64,000 nt of DNA from Marthasterias glacialis. Lineage: Eukaryota; Echinodermata; Asteroidea; Forcipulatida; Asteriidae. The stretch spans positions 7,710,174 to 7,774,173 of the forward strand of contig OU452223.1 of NCBI GenBank assembly GCA_911728455.2, given 5' to 3'. Below, one piece after another: positions 44,001-56,000 of the stretch. Each line of letters begins with the position of its first letter. Position 1 is the first letter of the stretch. The position numbers and the translations under genes were made by a program. The notes beneath the pieces are model-generated. The model did no database searches and was not told where the DNA came from. It saw only the letters and a program-made list of their open reading frames with translations.

Positions 44001-47000
44001 AAACAAAGATATTGACTAAATAGGGATACTGCCAACATTAGGGCTGGATAGCTCAGTTGGTAGAGCATTGACTAGTTAAAGCCGGGGGTCGCAGGCTCAA
44101 ATCCTGCTCCAGTCAATTTTTCTTTGTTCACCCCAAAATTAAAAAAACAGTTTAAGAACCAACGATAACATACCAAAGGTGCAGTTTCTAACAACATGTT
44201 TGCACTTGTTAATTACATTTAGTCAATGTCCATGCTAAGCATGACACAAATTACAGCATATCTTGCAATACATGATTTTTAATGTTAGATTGAACATTTT
44301 ATCACCTCATTAAGGACAATTTTGTATTTACTTTTTACGTATGAAACGTCACCTCATATCTACATGTATTGTATACTATAATTACCTACAGCACTCACAT
44401 ACAGAGAATACTTGCTGGTAAAATGTTCTCTGAAAGTAAAATTGGTCCTCAGTCATAACATGTCCATGCCAATGAGGAACTCAGATAATGTATGTCTCAA
44501 TAATGAGTTAGCCCTTACATCAATAGCTCTATGATGGTCTAATACTTCACATGTCACATACCTTGGAGAACCTTCTATTTGTGCAATAGTCACCACAGGG
44601 ACATCGAGATGTGCTGCAATTGGAGAACAATCATATTGGAAGTCATTCATATCAATCTTCCATTACATTTATACTCTTCGGAAGTAACCAAATTCATGGG
44701 TTGAATAACCCAATGGACAACAGGCCAGAGTCAATTAAATTTATTGCAAGTACCTTTAAGTCCCAACTGAACAAGTCCATTGGTGTAGTAATGCTGTTCA
44801 TCTAGTTACTTCTACTTTGAACAGTTTCAACTGTGTTTCCTTTTTTCTACCGTAGTCTTGAAAATATACCCTGGTCTATTACTATTCATGGTTTATTAAC
44901 ATTCATTCAACAGCCCGCGGGCTGAATTGCATGAAGTTTATATTAAACAAACAACAACTGAGATAGATGGTAAATATTTAGTTTAGTGGATTTTCATCTA
45001 AAAGTTTTAGCTTTGTGCCTTGTGATGATTTGGTAAATAATCACATGCCATTATACACATTTGAGCTGAATCAAGGTTCAAGCCCTTAAATTATTTGGTT
45101 TCATCTAAAAAAAAATAGCGTAAATCCTGCACTGCATCCGAAATGCAGTTTTGTTATTCATGTTAAAAAACACATGGTCCAGGAGAGGTGAGCTTATTTT
45201 ATACCACGTCAATTTCTGTCATACTCCAGTGTAGTACAAAAGGTTAAAGTTAAACCTCGCTACTTAAGTATTAAAGGACATGTTTGATATACTTACCATT
45301 CTATCATGAGTAATCGGTTCAAGCAGTCTTCTCCACATGCAGACAAACCTCGACTTCTATCACTCTTGGATGTTGTACAGTCACATACCATTCTGCGTGC
45401 TTCCTTTCCTGCTTTAGACTTTTTCCTGAATCATTAATTAAGACATGGTTTAGATACATGCACTTATCCTCCAATCACTACATCAAGCAATTCTCAATCC
45501 TAGAAAACACATGTCACTGGAACTCCCCATACCAATGCACACAGTAAGTTGCAGGACATTTTTGGGTTGTACAGTAGTAAATAACAATACATATTTCCAT
45601 TGGTGGTTTTAAAGTTGAACTGAATAACATTTACCAGCCCATATTTTGTATGTATATTCTTTTTAAGACATTATGGATACCTTCCAGTCAAAACTAAGAC
45701 ATTGATCTGCTTATATTTAAGAAATTGCAGTCATTTGTTTTAACTGTAGCGTACAAAGTGGATAGACGTCTTGTACATGACTTATTTCACCTTCCAAATG
45801 TCTCATAACCCAGAGGAATTATCAAATCTTAATTTCTACCATAATGAAAAGCTACTGGGATACAAGTAAGAGTATTAGACAACTTAAGCATTTCCAAGTT
45901 TGCTTTATAGCCCATCTTGTCCGTCAATGTGACATACATTACCCTTGTATCCCAATATTTTCCTTCCTTAGTGTTTAGGTAAGAACAATAATTAACGGCT
46001 TGTTCAAAGTATTTGTTTTAATCTTACTACATGTATGTCATGCCTTAATTAATAAGTTATGAAATGAATGTGTGGGGAGAACATGTACGAAAATGGAGAT
46101 ATAGAGAAATATAAAATATTCAAAGTACACAGCAGTGCAATTTTTCTTGCACTAGTTACATGTCCTACAACTTATGGTTCATGTCCATCAGAGTGACTGG
46201 AAGTCTTGTGTTATTAAGAACAGATTTAGTAATGTATTATAATAAACATCATTTGATTCAAAATATTCTGTTTTTCATATTTGAAAGTCCAATACGGTTT
46301 ACATATAAAAGTTTTAATCCACAAGAAACACTCACCTCTCGGATAAATAGTAGTTTTCTGGAATTTCTTCATAGGCAGGAACTTTGTCACCTGTAACGAT
46401 GCCCCAGGACTTGCTGTCATTTTCATGTACTTTAGATCCTTCTGACTGACTGTCACTCACCTCTCCTTCCTCTTGCATACTGACAATTTCTTTTTCAATT
46501 TGGATGCAAGTAACATCATTTTCTCCTTCTTGTTGGGACTGGCTAGGTGCTGAAATTTCAAAAAGCTGAGGCTGGCTACTGGTGTATTTAGATTCTGATT
46601 CATTTTTGTTGGCTGGAGCTTCAACTTCACTTTCACAACCTACCAAATTCTTCTGACAGGTGTGATGAGGGAAATTATCTGCATACCCAATAGGTAGACT
46701 GTCGACACTTACACTTTCTTCTTGGTTCTCTTCCTTAGATTCACAATCAAAGTCATTATGGATTAACTCAAAGTCTGCTTCTTTTCTATCAGCAATTATG
46801 GCAATACTTGAAGCATTTTGTTGATTGTCTTGTGATAGACATTCTGCTATGTCTTTGCTGGTTATATCTTGTGACTTGTCACCATTATTTTCTTCAGCCT
46901 GATTACTGTCATCTGTGTCAATGTTCATATGATTACTTAGCTCCATTGGCACTGGGCTAGTGGGTTTATCACCTTGCAGTGAATTTAGCTCATCATTATT

Positions 47001-50000
47001 TTCAATTCTCTGACACTCAGAAACAGATGTGGAGTTATCTAATGTGTAATTAATGGCTAGGTCCATCCCTGTATTTTGAATTGTGTCTGTGCTACATGGT
47101 GTAGGAGCAACTGCGAGAGAGGAAGTAACTGTAGAAATACATGTAGTAACATCAGGACAGACAACTGGGGTGGTAGTTATTGGGGAGGAGAGTCCAGAAG
47201 TTACCACCAAGGACAATGTAACATCTTGGAAGCCAAAGTCGGGCATGGAAACTTCAAAATGATTTGCAGCTTGGAGAGAGTCATCATGGTTAAGAACAGC
47301 AACGTCTTCATCAGGGCACGTATTCCCACTGTCAGTAATCTCTTTACTTATTTTCCTCTCAATGGTTAATACATCAGGGGAGACTGGCATTAAGTGAAGA
47401 GAAGTAGTCTCCGTTGTTTCAACCTCACTTGTTGGTTTTATTTTGGATGTTTCACTGTTAATTTGTGTGTCTACAACTTCATCATCCACTTCGGGACCAG
47501 CAACTGATCCAACATTGTCCTGCATTTTGTCTTTTTGACTTGGATTTTGGGACTGTGTATCTTTTAGGACTGTCACATTTTCATGATCTGACGGACTCAC
47601 TGCCACTTGATGCTCTGCTTCAAGTTGGTTACTTTTTTTGTTGACCTCTGTTTCTATGGCGATGTCTGAAGGAGATTCAGTTGAATTACGAGAAGACAGA
47701 CGCCTTTTTCTTCCTGTGGTTGGCAAGGCTTCTGCAAATTCTTTAGGAGAATCAGTCAGTCTCTTTTCTCCTATAGAGCGAAGACGTGTGCTTCTACGAG
47801 TTGGCATGGCCTCTACATTTACGTCATCAGGTATACCTTTACCTTTATTGCCTCGCCATGACCTCTTTCTTTGCCTTGGAGCTTCAGACTTTAGCGACAC
47901 ATTCTGGTCTTCCAAAGATGGAGAAGCATCAGAATGCAAGGTTACTTCCTTTGGATTCTGAATGGGCTTGAATACCGTGTCTTTGGCTGCCTCTGGCAGA
48001 TTTTCTTGTTTAGAAGATCTTTCCACTATTAAGCCATATTCTTTATCTGAAGAAGTAAAATCTTCTGACAAAGCATGGAAATTACTCACTTCTTGGGTAC
48101 TACCAAGACTCTTTTCACCAACATCATCCATTATATTTTCATCAACTAGAGGGTGCTCATGACACACAAACTTCTCTTGGGGGAAATCAATTGAAAATAC
48201 TTGATGCTCCTTGACATCCACGGCTTGACTGACAGCCTGATTTGTAGGTTTATCAGAGGGTGGTTTTGCCTCAAAACTTGATGGTTCAGTACTGATGGGT
48301 AGCGGACTATCGCTGCAAGAATCTTCCTGTGTCTGGCTGTTATCAAACTTTAAAGGTTCTGAGGTATCATCACTTCTTTGAAACTCCATTTGGGAAAACA
48401 ACTCCTTGGGTGAGGCAATTGTTTTGAGAGCCGAATCAGATTTTGCCTTGATATGAAATTCAGGTTCTCTCTTTGATTGATCTGAATGTTTACTAAACTG
48501 TTTATTATTTTCTAAGTCTGTCATCATTTGGACCTCCTTAGGCTCATTTGAAAGTTGAGGTATTTTTGCTGGCACCAGATTTGTACCAGAGGTTGCTAGA
48601 CTCTGATCAGACGTCTGCTCTTTGTTATCAATAACCAGAGTGTTTTGCAATACTGCTTTTTCTGGAATTGTTTCTTGAAGGAATGAATCAAGATTTGTGT
48701 CTATCTCAAAGTCCCATACATCACTTACTAAAGATGAATCACGCCTTGCATCTTTTCTAACGAACCCCACCATCCATTCAACCACAGGTTTTTTCTTTGA
48801 GAGAGCCAAGGCTGGTGTTTCTTTAGAAAGCTGAATGTCACCATCCACCATAGGTTGAGTGCTTTCAATTGGAGGCTCATTTTCTACAACTCCATTGGTC
48901 TCTTCCCTTTTACCAACGTAGTCTTTTGAGGTATCTTTGGCTATTGAGGACTCTTTGTCTTTGCCAAATCGTCTAGATGCAAGGGACTTCAAAGGCTTAT
49001 CTACATGTGCAACATTAAGTGACAGCGATCTTGGCAACATTAAATTATCGGCAGCTTTACATGGCGGACTTGCTGATGTGACATTGTTCTGCAACAAACA
49101 ACCTGTAGAAGGAATGCTAACCTGCACCTCTGGGGATGACCCATTGGAATCTTGTATTGAATGTTTTCTTTTAGTCCTCTCTGACCTCCTTTTAGAACTT
49201 TCATTTGGCAATGATGACTGACTAATTTGCCCTAAATTAGAATTTAATTCATTACAGTTTGAGTAATAGTCAAGGACTTCATCATCTTGAACTAAGTCCG
49301 TCATCAAAACCTCACTGGAATGGGTCTCATAAGAAGTAGACTCTTTCAAAGCTGAACCAGGAATTTCTTCAACTTTACACACAGACTGTTTTTCCTGAGC
49401 GCAAGATTCAGTATCATGTGTTGTTGCAGAGACTGAGTCCAAATGTGTAAGTTTTTCAAATTCTTCCATTTCTCTCTCCAAAGACAGGCTTGGCTTGGGA
49501 ACTGTTTTTGATGTTGATTTCTCAATTGAACCTTCTTTTGGTTGTGTTCCTGAGTTATCTTCTGCAGAGGTTTCACTACTCTCAAGGGATGTTTGTGATC
49601 TTGTTTTATACCGTGTCCTCATTCCAATGACTGGGTTTATGAATGCCATTTCAATCCTTTTCTGTTTCTTTTCGGTCATTATTGGATGTGAAGCAGTTGC
49701 AATCCTATCAGGAGAAGAGACTATCATCTGTTCTTGATGCTCCTAAAAGTAACAAACCAGAAAATAATTTATATTGTACATTTGAAAGTCAATAACACAA
49801 ATATTATTTCATTAATTGATGGGTGTGGCAGCACCATGGACCAATGATGCAATGATATATATATAACAAGGAAAGAACTACCTGATTTTGAGCATCAATC
49901 ATTCGACTGTGTCCATAAAAAATTTGTTTTTGAAAACCATGAAAAAAGGTGGTTGTTTAAACAAATGTGTAGAAACAATGCAAACGTTTGTACTTAGAAA

Positions 50001-53000
50001 GCACCGCAGGCGTCAAACTTCCAGACAGAAATGAGAAATGTTTACTCCTGCTGGAACATCTGAGTGAGATTGTCAATCCAGACTGAGTTTCATCTGATGT
50101 TTTAAAAAGTCTTAATATTTTTTGGCAACACTAAAATGTATTATAAGGTTGATTAAAAAATACCCTTGACAAATAGCCTTACACAGCGATTTGGGGACTT
50201 GAGGTTTGTATTACATGTGTTTGTTCAAAAGTATTTTGTTTAAGCTCACAAAGTAATGTTGGAAAACAAATATCTGAGGGTTTATGCAAATGGTTTATGA
50301 TAAATACTACACACCTGAAAGCTTTCAAGTTCCCTACAGTCAGCACATCAGCAGCAATGTCATACAAGAGAAAAAAACAAGAACAATCAAATCATATATC
50401 TACATGTAATGTATACAGAATTTTAGTACATCAGCTTCATGTCAAATTGCACACTATCAGATACAATCAGGAAATATAAGCCTGTTTCCCATAATATTTA
50501 GGCTTTCTAAACAAGCCTAGTGATAACATTTTAAGGTTCTTCCATTTTAAGGTTCTTCCATTTTTACTGTCCAGAATGACAGGATTATTTTCTCAGAATA
50601 GCCAGAATCATTTTTCTTTGAGAGTATCACTGGCACAAAGAATCCATGACTTTACAAAGCCAAGAGAACAAAGTTTCTCTTTATAGTAACAGGATTTTTG
50701 TTTTTATCTACCAACAAAATGTTAAATTCATACACCCTGAATTGCAAAACCTTGGCCATGAGCTACGGCATACATGTAGGATTGGTACTAAACCCGGAAC
50801 CATGGCTGTATCCCTGGTTCACTCTGACTTAAGATTCATTGAGCCGAAAAATAATGAATTAACAATGGTGAAAGCCTCTCAATATCTCTTATTCCTCTTC
50901 TTGGAACAAAAGGAGATTTACACAAAAACCACCGCACAATAGCCAAAAATCGACAAAATGTTCAAGACCATGATTTTTCTGTGTGAGTGAAATGTGTTTC
51001 AATGTCACCTATTTGCTGGCTTCAAAAAATATTTTCGTGGGTACACATCAGCCGGCGCCAACTGGTTAAAATACATGGGGAAAAAGAGGTTCTTCTGTCT
51101 ATCTTTACTTGAAACCCAGTACTTTTCAGCCAAAAGTGTGGATTTGATGCGGATTAGTTTGTCATGGAAACTATTTAAAATGTATAGTGGGTTGTCAGAT
51201 ACCAAGGAGAAAACGAATAAATCTAAAATAAAAACAGCTTCAACTGTACAAAAGTTCATTTAATCAAATTTGATGGTAAACCAATTGTCACCATTGTTTT
51301 GGTTGTTAGTGTTTTTTGCCATGTTTTTGCTGCACAAACATAGTTTGAGTTCAACACAGCAAAAGCATGCCGTTTAGCGCAGATGATGCCTCAAGCTCAT
51401 GAAACATCTTTACTTTAAGTTTTGAAAAAAAAAGATCATTCAATTTAAGCATCATTGTCAACCATCAACCTGTGCGCCATTACTCCTCATGAATTCAGAA
51501 CCAGCTCGTATCCTTTCCAACTTGTACACAACGAACCTGTTCTCATGCCAACTCATTCGCCTGCCAATATGTCTGTTACCCTAACCAATTCGTTGTCATG
51601 CCAATTTACTCCTATCTGAAGTGGTCTCTGGTATGTAAATTCCCATTGTGGAAGAAATAAAAGTGAGTTCTTTTTAAATTAAAAATTCCATGAAGGTTTT
51701 GGTCCAGAAATATTTAGATTGTACATTGAAAGTGTTAACTATTCAAAATGCTGTAAGAGCTGTTTGCTTAAATAAAAAAATGGTAATGGCCTTACGTTTC
51801 AAGCCCAGCCAAGTCTTCAGAAACGCTTTTTTTTTCTTCTTAAAATAATTATTTTGAACTTTTTTTAATGAAGATCTTTCCTCTGTAAAATGTTGCTAAT
51901 TCATGTTGAGTGCACGCAATGCGGCTGCTGGTGTATTAGGACTATTGCATCGGCTGATTGGAGAGGGAAAAACAAATATTCCTCCCAACCTGTGAAAGTT
52001 GAAAAGGAAGGATGCTTAAGAACTACATGGCCTTAGATAACAAATCGTTTTATATAACACTTTTAATTCTATAAAAATTCAATGTGAACTCTTCCTTCAT
52101 GCAGGTGTAATTTGTTTGCCCTCCATGCCCTATGCTGAGTGAAATGCTGTGCTTTTTCCATTGCACTGACCACTCCTCCAAGACCTCCAGTTCGGCCCGA
52201 CTTGTTGCGAGACACAATCCTTATCCAGAATAACTTCAATGTCTGCATCATATAAATTCCAAACCTTTCCACATTTCTTTGATGGTCGATACAAAGTAAC
52301 GCTTTACTGAAGGGACATTTCCACCTCAATGGGTAATTTTTGGGTCGGTAATATAACAAGTATGACTCAAGCATGAGTAAAAGAATTGATCGTCCAAAAG
52401 GACAATATAAACATCCATTCCAATAACCCCCAAATTTGGCCAGTTTCGTGGTTATTAAAAAAACAAGGGTCACGTGACATGAATGTGACTTACACATGTA
52501 TCTGCATCCAAAATTTAAGATCAACAACTCACATTATCATTCAGCTACATGTTACATTTCCATCCAGATTAAAAAAAGGGTTATTACTGGACTAAATTAA
52601 ACTCTGATTGTTTGCAAATTTATCCGTGACTAAATAACGAAAGTGGACAGATATGCACGTATACATTCAAATTATGGATCAAATTCATTACAGGTCAACA
52701 GCCCATTAGAAAAATCCATTTATAATCTCAGTGTGTTTTGAACGCAAGACTCAAGTGTTTTTATTTGCTAAGGGCAGTACTCGATCAAATAGATCAATAA
52801 CATTAAACTCATTTGTTTATTTAAATTGGAATCGGGGATTTAAATTTGTATTGTCCCATTCACTTGAAAGCCGTACGTCGTCTTTCCTGAAAGACCGATC
52901 AACATGCCTGCTCTGTGCCGATCAAAATCGCGCCACCCCAAGTTGAGCACACATGCGATATGCCAATGTCAACATTGTTCACAAGGTGATCAGTGGGGAT

Positions 53001-56000
53001 CACGTTTCTTTGTGACGTCTCGTTGTGATACGAATACAGTCTCATTTTTATTTCAGATGTCAGGCAGCAGTGTAAACCAGGTCAACACCTGAAAACTCAT
53101 TCAGTGCAAGGGGGCGATACGCCAAAATCTGCATCAAAGAAATGTCAAAAGTTGACTGTGAGACTGCACTGGCAACAAGCCGTTCATTGTAGACGAGCTG
53201 ACGAAGAACGCTTGGCATTTTGGGTATTAAATGTAGGCTTTTACCTGAAGAAATGGCAAACACTGAGGGATAAAGGCAAAGGCCTTCATGGTGACAAAAC
53301 GAAAGATGACGTTTTCACAAGAATTTTTTAGACAGGTTAGTTTAAGACATCTGATTATGTCTTGAAAGCCAGTTGCCTTCTTTTGCAAGATAATGTTGAT
53401 GAATTGGTTTCTTATACTGGTACATCATATTGTAATTACAATAGTAACATAATCAGTGACTAGCCATTAATTGTTTATGAAGTGTAAGAAATTCAAAATC
53501 ACTATTTAAGACAGTTGTTACTGGATAGTGTGTACATTAACCTTTGACATGACATCTTATTTTATTCAAAGATTTCTCATTAATTACAGGGCACTTGACT
53601 TACTTTTTTTCGAAAAGGTTCTCAAGAGTATACCTATTTTTAGAAAGGACATTTTTAGAAATATGGGGACTAAGTCACGAAGTGCCCCTTTTGAATAAGC
53701 ACACTGTTCAACTCAGCACTATGGTACAAATGCATTGCAAGAAATTTCATTACAACAAACCACCACCATTAAATAAAAGCAATGCTTACAATGTCACGAA
53801 TGTACATGTCATGCTTGTACACGTTTGGTAAACGTACAGTTAGATCCATACAGCTCTTCGTAGATCATGTACATAATGTATGTGTGTACAGTGAAGCTAG
53901 TTTATCGACAGAACTAAAAAAATCGCGCCAAAACCGTGTATGTTTCTGCAGCACGGAAGCCAAGCCATGCAAGAATAACCCATTCTAACAAAATACTGAA
54001 CGAAACTGAACACACGTGTGAAAAAAATACAATGTACCTTACGAACGCAGGGTTCAGCTTTCTCGACTTGCTACATGACCCGGTCCGCCATCTTGAAATT
54101 CACGTTCTGTGTGTGTGTACTGATGTGTGTGTGCTGAAGATCTGCAGGCAGCGTACGTCGTACATATGATACGTACATGTACTGTAATGTACAATCCCAA
54201 ATACACTGTACTCATACTTGAGTATCCCGGCCGGGCCCAATGGGCTGAAAGGGCATGGAGAGCAGCCGATAAATACATGCATTGGTCGGTCGTGGCATTC
54301 AGTAGTCTGTTGATGATCAATTTATTTCCCACGGCGTCGAGATACAACATTAAATAAGTCCATGTACATTATAATATAGTGCATATTATCATCAGAACAT
54401 AATGTATATGTGACATTAAGACTACGTCAATTTCAAACCACGTTGCAGTTTACTGACCAGCTAGCTCCGTCGGCCATTAATGATAAAAACAAAACAACCC
54501 GAACCAAAACCATTCCAAAATCACTTCTTCAGCTGAAAGTGAATCCGCTGTAAACAATTTCTGACAGGCGACATTTCGGGTGCTAACAACAACTGTATAT
54601 AAAATTACGTACCATTTTTGAAAACGTTGACAAATTATTAATGATGGGACTTTACAATGCTGAAATACCTGCTTGTGCCATACCGTATGAACAGTGTTCT
54701 GTCCCCTCCAGATCCATCCACACCAGATACCTTTCAAGCGGTTTTAACGTGACTACCGAAGTACCATGGTTCATTCAATGCTTTTTAGGTGGTTAGATCT
54801 CTGACGTTAGACTTACGACCAGGGTTGTGACTGATTCGCGACTGTGACCTCGCGGGTTTTCGTCAAACATGATTAGAAACAAGTTTCCATGGTGGACCTT
54901 GTGTCTTGTGTTGTATAGCATGCTAGCACCACACAGAGAGGCGAGACATGAACTAACCTGCGACCTGTCTTACTTTACATAATCAGTTGAGTCGCTGCGA
55001 GGAAACACTTCGTCCATTCTTGGTTAGTTTGTACTGCAGAAAGATACTGCACTCAAACCCAGTTCAACTTGAGCAACAATAATCGTCATGTACGTGTATT
55101 AAAAATGGACAACCTAAAGAACAGCCTACATGTACATCATATACCGAGCGCTCAACGGACGGACCTCACGTACTCCGTTTATGACAAACGGTTGTCCAAT
55201 TCTTCAGTTCGGTCCACCCCGATCTTAGAAAACATCGGGCACCAAGATCTATAAAGTAACCGCAGCACTATAACATTGTTTTTAAAGAAAACATTCATCT
55301 GAGAAATCGTTTTCGAGCAATACAATGCAACTGAAAACCATAGTGGAAACTAACCTTAGCTTCCATTCCCGTTCTGATTTGTATTCTTTTTGAAAAAGGC
55401 TTTGGCATTCAAGGTCAATATGTGAGGCCATGACCACTTTTTGCACAAGAACTGGAGTTGATGAGAATATTTATGGCTGATGAGTGGCTTGGTATTTGTC
55501 ATGCCATAGATGCTGTAACTGGCAGTTTGTAACAAAAGAATTGAAATCAATTGTTAACACAAATAATAGTTACTGAATTAACAACTGACTTCTTGGTTAA
55601 ATACAGTGGACAGTGAGTATAAGAATTCCAGACTTGAGGCTCAGGTTTATGTTTCAGCAGGCATTTGAACTTGTTTCATCAAAATACTCTGGAAATTCTT
55701 TAAACAGCAGCATCATACATTTACACAGAATTTTCAGCGACATTTGGGATTTAAAAGAAGGAAAGATTCGTCAATTAAACCAAACCATATTTAATACATT
55801 TCTTTTGCTTCAATTTAGAATTCCACTTGGAGCCCTTTGTCACCAGCTTTGTCATGATTGGTTTTTAGCTAGGACCGCAAACTTTAATTTGGTAATTTTG
55901 ACTGCTTTAAAAATGTATTGATAACATGAATGACCTCCATACCTCTTTTTTATGTAAACTAATTATGAAACTGTAAAAGCATGACCCAGTTCCGACACTT

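Noticed and set aside
52069-52527. 152-residue frame on the minus strand
   Set aside because: It lies in SETD2 intron 1, has no recognisable domain and no flanking splice sites in a consistent phase.
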